Source: an uncultured bacterium (lineage in GTDB: Bacteria > Spirochaetota > Spirochaetia > Sphaerochaetales > Sphaerochaetaceae). From it: DNA of 27,863 bases. The position numbers were made by a program, and so were the translations under genes. Below are positions 21,945 through 27,863 of the stretch, in pieces. The notes beneath the pieces are model-generated. The model did no database searches and was not told the DNA's origin. It worked only from the letters and a program-made list of their open reading frames with translations. The stretch is taken from NCBI GenBank assembly GCA_905215015.1, contig CAJMOS010000026.1:1-27863 (forward strand). Direction: 5' to 3'. How positions within the stretch are numbered: the stretch's first letter is position 1; every line of letters starts with the position of its first letter.

Positions 21945-23981
21945 CTACTCCTCATCATACATCCCCTTGTAGGAAAGCACATAGTGGACGGTATCCAGCT
22001 GGTCGTAGACCCGCCGTTCCATCGGAAATCCCCGGAACGTCTCCACAGTGATGGCGGGAATGCCAAGCCGACTGGAAACCTCGGCATTGATGCTGCCTTT
22101 CGGACCCGGCCCGGCCGATGCGAACTCGTTGTGGCAGAGCGTCCCGTCTTGGGTTGCGAAGAGCATGTCGAAATACAGGTCCTCGATGCCATCAAGCACC
22201 GTGAAGATATAGGTGCTCCCCAGAAAATCCCTGGACTGCTTGTAGATGATTGCCTCATGCAGGTCGAGCACCAGATCCGGCCTGACCTCTTGGATTCGGG
22301 AGAAAATCGCATAGGCGGCCCGCTCAGCCGCATTTCCCTCTGGATTTCCAGGAAAGGAACGGTTCATGTCCAGCGTTCCCTCCACATACCGGCTCCGGTT
22401 CCGGGCACCCGCCGCGTTTGCCGGAGCGATGACATACAGGTCCCCGCTCTTGATGGTGACCTTCCGCTGGAGCAACTGGCCGGCATACCAGGCAGCCCGC
22501 TCGTCGCCGTGGATACCCGCGACGATATAGACGGCCGGACCGGGATTGTCGGAATGGATGTGGTATTCCACTACCTCCTCGGGGGTTCCCTCCAGCAACT
22601 TCCTCGTGGAGACCATCACCGGATAGGAATGATGGAACTTCCCGTACCCGACATCGCCATAGTCCATCTTCCGTCCGTCAAGCATGCTTTCCGGCTCGAT
22701 GATCCACGTCCCGTCCCAGGCGACCTTTTCCCCGGCGATATCCAGATACTGGACCGTTTTCCCGGATTTCTGGGAAACCTCGATGGCTCGGGGGCCCTCC
22801 TGCCGCATCGGGTCCTGCAGGACGGGAATCGAGCCCAAGGTGGCCCGCTGTCCGTCCGGACCGGCAAGCATCTGTCCGATTCCCCCTTCGATGATTGCAT
22901 CGTAGGATGGAATGTCTCCTAGGCTGATGAAGCCGTCATCCCCGTCGTACATTTCGGCGAAGCTGGCAATGCAGGCCAGGTGTCTGGCGCACCGCTCATC
23001 GATGCCGATACCCGCATCGGTATAGGGCACCGTCACCGCCCCGTAGGCGGCGGCCCGGGCATAGAACTTATCCTTGCCGGTAACCACCAGGTCGGCGTCG
23101 ATCGCCCCATGGAGCCGCCCTTGGGAAGCGTTGGCCGTCTCCATCAGCAACGCCAGGGTATCGGTGTAGTCGCCCAGCTCCCTGTGGGTCAGCCCATGGA
23201 GGTTGGAAGGGGACTTCTCCACCGTGACCTTCATCTGGTCCTCCACCATCATCAGCGTGACGTTCGCCAGGTCGAGGGCCCGCTCATGGGCGACAATCGC
23301 GTTGACTGTCGTGTACTCTGGCGATGCCTCGTGCAGATCGACGGTGATGGAAATGTGCTTGTCGCGGATCAGGCTGGTGATGCCGTAGGCGACCTTCTCG
23401 GTGAAGGTTCCATCCTTGCGCCCTGGATAGGCACGGTTCAGGTTGCGGGTCTCGCTGCCCGAAAGCTGCTGGCCGCTGGAGGCATGGATATAGACCTCGC
23501 TGTCCGGCCACTGGTCGACCGGATTGGTAGCGCGGCTGCCATAGCGGAACCAGCGTTTGCCGTAGGGGGTATCGATCTGGTAGCGCATCGGCGCCGCCTC
23601 CTGGGGGTCGGTGCAGGTAAAGGCGCTGTTGTTGGCCCGAGGAATGACGTACAGCACCCCCTCGGCCGGCTGGCACGACTCGATCAGGGCCACTGCGGAA
23701 AGGAACCCGGAAGGCTCGTTGGGATGCGTGCCCCCGAGTACCAGCATTCCGGCACCTTCGACCCCGCTGTCCAGGATATAGACCTCGGTATCGCCATGGG
23801 TTCCCTTCAAGGCAGGCATCCAGTCGCTCAGCATGGCTACGCCGGTCACCCCGGGACCGGGGTAGATTGGCTCGGGAATCAGGGCGGAACGAAAAATCCG
23901 GGCGAGGTGCAGGGTCACCAACAGGACGAGCACCGTCAGGACCGATGCGGAAAGAATATGGCGTGGAACCGGACGTCGCAT
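21945..23981 (-). CDS. Membrane-anchored enzyme with two aspartoacylase/M14-like zinc modules
   Basis: The product is 678 residues. An N-terminal membrane helix (ILSASVLTVLVLLVTLHLA) is followed by two copies of a zinc carboxypeptidase-like fold of the succinylglutamate desuccinylase/aspartoacylase type. Module 1 has GGTHPNEPSG (His86, Glu89), RNLNRAYPG and DLHEASPEY (His207). Module 2 has AGIHGDERAA (His481, Glu484), DMNRSFPG and DLHEAIIY (His565), then ITVETFRG near the end. Both therefore keep the H-x-x-E and D-L-H zinc sites. It should face the periplasm. Such enzymes cleave amide bonds of acylated amino acids or remove C-terminal residues. In this operon a gamma-glutamyl polymer or its fragments is the likely substrate (inference). 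GTGAGG precedes the ATG. Confidence 0.85.
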   Translation of the reverse strand: MRRPVPRHILSASVLTVLVLLVTLHLARIFRSALIPEPIYPGPGVTGVAMLSDWMPALKGTHGDTEVYILDSGVEGAGMLVLGGTHPNEPSGFLSAVALIESCQPAEGVLYVIPRANNSAFTCTDPQEAAPMRYQIDTPYGKRWFRYGSRATNPVDQWPDSEVYIHASSGQQLSGSETRNLNRAYPGRKDGTFTEKVAYGITSLIRDKHISITVDLHEASPEYTTVNAIVAHERALDLANVTLMMVEDQMKVTVEKSPSNLHGLTHRELGDYTDTLALLMETANASQGRLHGAIDADLVVTGKDKFYARAAAYGAVTVPYTDAGIGIDERCARHLACIASFAEMYDGDDGFISLGDIPSYDAIIEGGIGQMLAGPDGQRATLGSIPVLQDPMRQEGPRAIEVSQKSGKTVQYLDIAGEKVAWDGTWIIEPESMLDGRKMDYGDVGYGKFHHSYPVMVSTRKLLEGTPEEVVEYHIHSDNPGPAVYIVAGIHGDERAAWYAGQLLQRKVTIKSGDLYVIAPANAAGARNRSRYVEGTLDMNRSFPGNPEGNAAERAAYAIFSRIQEVRPDLVLDLHEAIIYKQSRDFLGSTYIFTVLDGIEDLYFDMLFATQDGTLCHNEFASAGPGPKGSINAEVSSRLGIPAITVETFRGFPMERRVYDQLDTVHYVLSYKGMYDEE

Positions 23982-23988
23982 GGGAACC

Positions 23989-24138
23989 TCACTTTACCCG
24001 GAACAGGCGTAACAGCAGGGTCACCAGGACCATTGCCGCATCAATCTGGAAAAAGAGGTTGCCCTTCTTACGGAACATGCAGACGAAGAGAAGCAACACG
24101 ACGAATGCGACGAGCGCAAGATAAATGTGCATCAGCAT
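23989..24138 (-). CDS. 49-residue two-helix membrane protein
   Basis: The ATG at 24138 has GGGAGG 6 nt upstream. The product has two hydrophobic helices (IYLALVAFVVLLLFVCMF and LFFQIDAAMVLVTLLLRLF) separated by a basic RKKGN turn, so both ends probably lie on the same side. It follows the DctM-like permease gene by 11 nt and ends 7 nt before the peptidase start. It may be a small subunit of the permease or of the polymer machinery. A longer frame upstream would overlap the permease gene and is not supported. Confidence 0.7.
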   Translation of the reverse strand: MLMHIYLALVAFVVLLLFVCMFRKKGNLFFQIDAAMVLVTLLLRLFRVK

Positions 24139-24149
24139 GGCGGACCTCC

Positions 24150-25427
24150 CTATACCGTCAGGAATCCGAGCGCGGTCGAGAAACGCATGCACAGCGCCGC
24201 CAAGGCGATGCAGACCGCGAATGGAATGACGCAATGCTTCAGCACCTTGCGGTACGGAAGCCCTACGATTTGGGCCGCATAGTTGCCAGCCAAGGCGGTC
24301 GGGGGCATCAAATCCCCCAGGCAACAGGCGAACGAGAGCACCGCGGCGATGATGATGTCATTGCAGGTGCCGTGGCTGACCATGACCAGGAGGAAGGGCA
24401 CGCCGATGACCGAGGCGGCCCCGTAGGAGCTGATCGCCCCGAAGGCCGGCATGATGGTGAAGGCGGCGATATAGACGAAGACGATGCCAAGAGCCAGGCA
24501 ACTGACCACGATCCATCCCCTCGCCCCGACCAGCGTCAGGATCTGGATGAACATGCCCACCCCCACCAGCTTTGCCAAAACCGGAATGGTAGTCTCCATC
24601 GCCTCGAGACACATGTCCCAGACGTTGTATTTCCGCCCGGTGAAGAGTCCGACGGCACTGGCAATCAGGAAAACCAGGCAGGTTCCCAGCTGGGGAAAGG
24701 CTGGCACCAGCTTGCTTGCCACCAAGAGAATTCCCAGGACAATGACGGGAAGGTACAGACGAAGTCCGTAGGTCGCGCCTATTTCGGTGTTCAGAGACCC
24801 TTTCAGCTTCTCCACGTCGAGGTGTCTCGCATAGGGAAGGCCGAGGAAGAGGACGGCGAAAATCGCGCAAGGCACCGTCAGAAGCAGGAGCGGCATCCCG
24901 AAGCCGATATAGGGCATATCGACTCCCCCGCCGATGAGCATCGCCGGGATATTGATCGGGGGTGCGGCCATGCCCATGATGGCACCGATGGCGATGATGG
25001 CGCCAGCCTTCTCTTTGGGAATTCCCACCAAAAGGAGAACCGGAGCCACCAAAGCCCCCGAGGAAAGGACCGCCGCGGTCGAGCTTCCGGTAATCATTCC
25101 GGGAAACATGACCACCAGCATCAGCAATACCAGCATCAGGGCCGGTACCTTGGCGAAATGGGTGACGATGGCGGCGTTCAGCGCCTCGAGGGCACCCGAC
25201 TTCTGGGTCACTGCCATGAAGAACATGGCGGTGGTGATGATCAGCATGGTATCCACATAGGTGAAAGTTCCCTCGTACAGATGGCGGAGGGGCACTCCCT
25301 GACCACCTGCCAGAGCCCCAGCCACCGCTCCAACCACCATGGAAAGGCTCACCGGTAGTCTCAGAACGAGGTTGGCGAGCAGGAACGAGGCGAGCATCAC
25401 CAGCAGGCAGACCAATTCGATATCCAT
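24150..25427 (-). CDS. TRAP-type large permease (DctM-like)
   Basis: The product is 425 residues, the size of DctM subunits, with about 11-12 membrane helices. Recognisable DctM elements include FPGMITGSSTAAVLSSGALV, GIPKEKAGAIIAIGAIMG, AAPPINIPAM and, in the second half, CLGDLMPPTALAG. TRAP large permeases move C4-dicarboxylates, amino acids such as glutamate, or sialic acid in symport with Na+ or H+. No DctP binding protein or normal DctQ (about 160 residues, four helices) lies nearby, only the 49-residue two-helix protein. The context suggests uptake of glutamate or gamma-glutamyl fragments released in the periplasm, or export (inference). GGGGG lies 8 nt or so upstream of the ATG. Confidence 0.8.
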   Translation of the reverse strand: MDIELVCLLVMLASFLLANLVLRLPVSLSMVVGAVAGALAGGQGVPLRHLYEGTFTYVDTMLIITTAMFFMAVTQKSGALEALNAAIVTHFAKVPALMLVLLMLVVMFPGMITGSSTAAVLSSGALVAPVLLLVGIPKEKAGAIIAIGAIMGMAAPPINIPAMLIGGGVDMPYIGFGMPLLLLTVPCAIFAVLFLGLPYARHLDVEKLKGSLNTEIGATYGLRLYLPVIVLGILLVASKLVPAFPQLGTCLVFLIASAVGLFTGRKYNVWDMCLEAMETTIPVLAKLVGVGMFIQILTLVGARGWIVVSCLALGIVFVYIAAFTIMPAFGAISSYGAASVIGVPFLLVMVSHGTCNDIIIAAVLSFACCLGDLMPPTALAGNYAAQIVGLPYRKVLKHCVIPFAVCIALAALCMRFSTALGFLTV

Positions 25428-25449
25428 GCGTTATTCCCCCTGGCGCTGT

Positions 25450-26055
25450 TTATTTCAGCAATTTCGTGAAGACCTCGATGGTGTCCCGGGTCGCGAAAAT
25501 CAGCGAGATCGGCTTGCCGTTGGCTTGCGCGTAATCGGTGAACTTTCCATCGAAGTTGGCGTCCTCCTTGACCACCAGATAGCTGGCGGCGGGCAGGACC
25601 AGGTCGGCCAGGGAATCGCTCAAAGCCCCGCGGCGTGTCTCACCACCGATATGGACAAAAATCACGGGAGTTCCGTCCTGCTGGATGCGTGCCATCACAG
25701 CCTTGGCACGATGCATCTCGTCAGATTCGGAGACGCCGGCAGCCCCCAGACCCTTGGTGCTGGCACCGACGGCAATCACCACCGTCTTGGCTCCGGCAAC
25801 CTCGCTGTCCGTGGCAGTCGGATTGTAGGTGAACGGAACACCGATACGTTTCATCACCGTCTGCAGCATGGCGCCGTCGGTACTCTGTCCGAACGAAGTG
25901 ACGAAGACCGGGGTCTGATACAGGCTCTTGTCAACCGTTCCCACGTTGACGATATGGTTGGTCTTGCTGGTCTGCATGGTGTAAGCGCCGGCATGGAGGC
26001 CCATCGTGGCACACGCCATCATCACAACTCCAATCAATGTTCGCATAGCTCGCAT
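25450..26055 (-). CDS. Secreted protein of unknown function in the polyglutamate operon
   Basis: The product is 201 residues from the ATG at 26055, which has AGGAG 8 nt upstream. It carries a signal peptide (MRTLIGVVMMACATMGLHAGA). The mature part looks like an alternating alpha/beta domain: TPVFVTSFGQSTDGAMLQTV, AKTVVIAVGASTKGLGAAG, TPVIFVHIGGETRRG and ISLIFATRDTIEVF. From memory it resembles DUF6305-type proteins, which I could not check. The GQSTDG and GASTKGLGAAG loops could bind an anion or small ligand. Given the DctM-like permease 22 nt downstream, it might be the missing extracytoplasmic binding component, although it is shorter than DctP (about 330 residues). Confidence 0.65.
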   Translation of the reverse strand: MRAMRTLIGVVMMACATMGLHAGAYTMQTSKTNHIVNVGTVDKSLYQTPVFVTSFGQSTDGAMLQTVMKRIGVPFTYNPTATDSEVAGAKTVVIAVGASTKGLGAAGVSESDEMHRAKAVMARIQQDGTPVIFVHIGGETRRGALSDSLADLVLPAASYLVVKEDANFDGKFTDYAQANGKPISLIFATRDTIEVFTKLLK

Positions 26056-26077
26056 ACGTATTTCTCCTCTTGTCGCA

Positions 26078-27863
26078 TCAGTAGGCGGCAGCGCCATAGT
26101 GGCGACGGTTGTCACCGACAGCGTAATAGACTCCATCCCTGATCTCGGCAGCCGAGATGCTGCCCACATGGGAACTCCAGGGCAGGTCGCTGTCCAGCGT
26201 GTTGAACCCCAAATCCTGCATTCCCTTGATAGTCTCCGGACTGTAGCTTCCTTCCAGGTATATCTGGTCCTTCGACCCTCCCGCATTCCAAGAACGGGGG
26301 GCATTGACCGCGCTGGCGACGTCCATACCGAAATCAATGCAGTTCACGATGGCCTCGTACGTGGCGGAGGCGGTACACCAGTTGCCCGGAGAGCCGACGG
26401 CGATTTCCGGCTTGCCATCAGCGTCAGCCACAATCGTGGGACAAATGGTCGAGCAAACGCGGATACCCGGCATCAGCACGTTGACGGTATTGTTGGGATT
26501 GTTTGTCAGGTTGGCCAAATGGGCATTGAAGACAAAGCCCGTTCCCGGTACAGCCAGAGCGGAACCGAAATTGATGCCGTTGGTGTTGGTCGTGGAGACC
26601 ACGTTTCCCTTGGCATCCATGACGACCATGTGGGTGGTGCCGCCCTGGTCGACCGCCATGCTGGAAAAGGCCTCCTCACCGGTGCTGGTCAACGTCACGT
26701 GATGTCTTCCCGCAGGAGCGAGGCGCATTTTCTTGCCCGGGGAAATCAGGCTCGCCCGCTGGTCTCCGTACTCCTTGCTGATAATCTCGTCGACCGGAAG
26801 GTTGTAGTAATCAGGATCTCCCATATAGGCCCTTCCATCCTTCTGCCCGAGGATGAACGCTTCCGCCTTGATCTGGGTGGTAACCGGGTTGTCGAAGCCA
26901 TAGGAGGCAAGGTCGAAATGCTCGGTGATGTTCAGCGCCTCAAGCAAAGCCGCTCCTCCGGTCGAGGGACCGCCGACCGTATAGATCTTGTGTCCACGGT
27001 AGGTGGTGGAAATCGGCTCCCGGACTACCGAAGTGTAGGTAGCGAAATCGTCGTGGGTCACGATGCCGCCCTGGCTCCGGATGTAATCCACCATCTTGTC
27101 GGTAAACTCGCTGTCGTAGAACCCCTTGATTCCCTCACGGGCGATCAGCTCGAGGGTGTCGGCGAGATCGTTGTTGGCGACCACATCCCCTTCGCTGTAC
27201 AGGAAACCGTCGTCCGTGTAGAGCCCCATCGAATACGGATAGGCGCTCAGGTTCTCGTAGCGCCCCTCAATATTGGCGTTCCAACGGTCGGTGACCCGGA
27301 ATCCTCCGCGGGCAAGGGCGATCACAGGCGCAAGCACCTGGGCGGGGGTCATGGTTCCCCACTTCTCCAAAGCGGACAACGTGCCATGGACCGTGCCGGG
27401 GATGGCAATCGCCTGGGTCGAGGGCGGATTGCTCGAAGTGGAGGTATCGGTCTGGCCCGCGACCACCGCGGCCGGAGCCTTCTCCATATATTCGATAGTC
27501 TCGTACTTGTCCTGGTCGGCAAGGTAGACAACCATCTGTCCGCATCCGCCGATACCGCTTGCCGCCGGCTCCAACAGTCCTACCGCGTAAATCATGGCGA
27601 CCGCGGCATCCACCGCATTGCCACCCTCCTCCAGGATCTGCACCGCAATCTGGCTCGCCAGCGGGCTGGCGCTGGCCGCGGCTCCATGGGCACCTGCCGC
27701 ACCACACCCATACACGTCGGTGGCAAACGGAAGCGAGGGCTGCATCTGTCCACGGAGCACATCCTCTTGGACCGGAGGCCCAATCTCCTCGGACGCGGGT
27801 GTCTCAGCCACGCTTTGCTCTTGCACCGGGGCTTCAGTAGCAACCTCTGGCGCGCTCTGCGCT
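26078..27863 (-). CDS. Gamma-glutamyltransferase family enzyme, N-terminus beyond window
   Basis: At least 595 codons are open from the right edge to the stop at 26078, so the start and any signal peptide are missing. The visible N-terminus is a Pro/Glu/Ala-rich linker. Family markers are AAASASPLASQIAVQILEEG, NAVDAAVAMIYAVGLLEPAASGIGG, PGTVHGTL and PSTGG. The autoprocessing site GGTTHMVVMD (Thr nucleophile of the small subunit) and the substrate loop VGSPGNWCTA follow. Gamma-glutamyltransferases cleave gamma-glutamyl bonds by N-terminal-threonine catalysis; the CapD subgroup hydrolyses polyglutamate or anchors it to peptidoglycan. As the first visible gene of the CapB/CapC operon, a CapD-like role is likely (inference). 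The usual SPGG loop is SPGN here. Confidence 0.9.
   Translation of the reverse strand, partial: AQSAPEVATEAPVQEQSVAETPASEEIGPPVQEDVLRGQMQPSLPFATDVYGCGAAGAHGAAASASPLASQIAVQILEEGGNAVDAAVAMIYAVGLLEPAASGIGGCGQMVVYLADQDKYETIEYMEKAPAAVVAGQTDTSTSSNPPSTQAIAIPGTVHGTLSALEKWGTMTPAQVLAPVIALARGGFRVTDRWNANIEGRYENLSAYPYSMGLYTDDGFLYSEGDVVANNDLADTLELIAREGIKGFYDSEFTDKMVDYIRSQGGIVTHDDFATYTSVVREPISTTYRGHKIYTVGGPSTGGAALLEALNITEHFDLASYGFDNPVTTQIKAEAFILGQKDGRAYMGDPDYYNLPVDEIISKEYGDQRASLISPGKKMRLAPAGRHHVTLTSTGEEAFSSMAVDQGGTTHMVVMDAKGNVVSTTNTNGINFGSALAVPGTGFVFNAHLANLTNNPNNTVNVLMPGIRVCSTICPTIVADADGKPEIAVGSPGNWCTASATYEAIVNCIDFGMDVASAVNAPRSWNAGGSKDQIYLEGSYSPETIKGMQDLGFNTLDSDLPWSSHVGSISAAEIRDGVYYAVGDNRRHYGAAAY

Noticed and set aside
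22980..25358. Open reading frame of 792 codons on the plus strand
   Set aside because: It is antisense to the peptidase and permease genes. Low-complexity His/Asp/Gln-rich composition and lack of a ribosome site mark it as a shadow frame.

Overview
The window is a GC-rich bacterial chromosome segment with no rRNA, CRISPR array or complete insertion sequence. Secretory signal peptides, a lipobox, and one complete plus one partial outer-membrane-barrel-like protein ending in (or expected to end in) phenylalanine point to a diderm host. Strong GGAGG ribosome sites and ATGA stop/start couplings are common. The gene mix fits an anaerobic, host-associated or sediment spirochaete of the Sphaerochaeta type, but that placement is an inference and not proven by any marker here.

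Positions 1-4500 hold housekeeping-like genes: two related barrel proteins on the minus strand, a small unknown acidic protein, a LOG-family phosphoribohydrolase on the plus strand, a sugar-nucleotidyltransferase-like protein on the minus strand, and a tRNA-Arg(CCG) with its own promoter and terminator. A 5'-truncated Rpn-type nuclease/transposase gene follows the tRNA.

Positions 5500-18200 form a redox/esterase island. A LysR regulator (11775-12623) is divergent from a long minus-strand operon (11659 down to 5548). That operon encodes a secreted alpha/beta hydrolase, an aldo/keto reductase, an NADPH-FMN-reductase-like flavoprotein, a secreted bicupin, a 27-residue leader ORF, a broken secreted esterase, a secreted flavodoxin and another hydrolase. 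A second pair of divergent units starts from 15055-15325. Leftward are a small ORF, a secreted esterase and an aldo/keto reductase interrupted by an amber codon. Rightward are a YqhD-type iron alcohol dehydrogenase and a lipoprotein carboxylesterase. Inverted repeats and a repeated CACTATT motif link the two control regions, so they may be one regulon. Two genes here carry clear lesions.

Positions 18365-27863 start with a secreted beta-propeller protein on the plus strand. Converging on it is a minus-strand operon of at least nine genes that runs off the right edge. In transcription order it encodes a gamma-glutamyltransferase-family enzyme, a secreted ~200-residue protein, a DctM-type permease, a 49-residue two-helix membrane protein, a membrane-anchored enzyme with two aspartoacylase/M14-like modules, an 85-residue protein, and CapB/PgsB, CapC/PgsC and PgsW. 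This is a poly-gamma-glutamate-type locus. It has the ligase and its membrane partner but no CapA/PgsA inside the window. Instead it has several periplasmic gamma-glutamyl or amide hydrolase candidates and a transporter. It is the most interesting system in the window.
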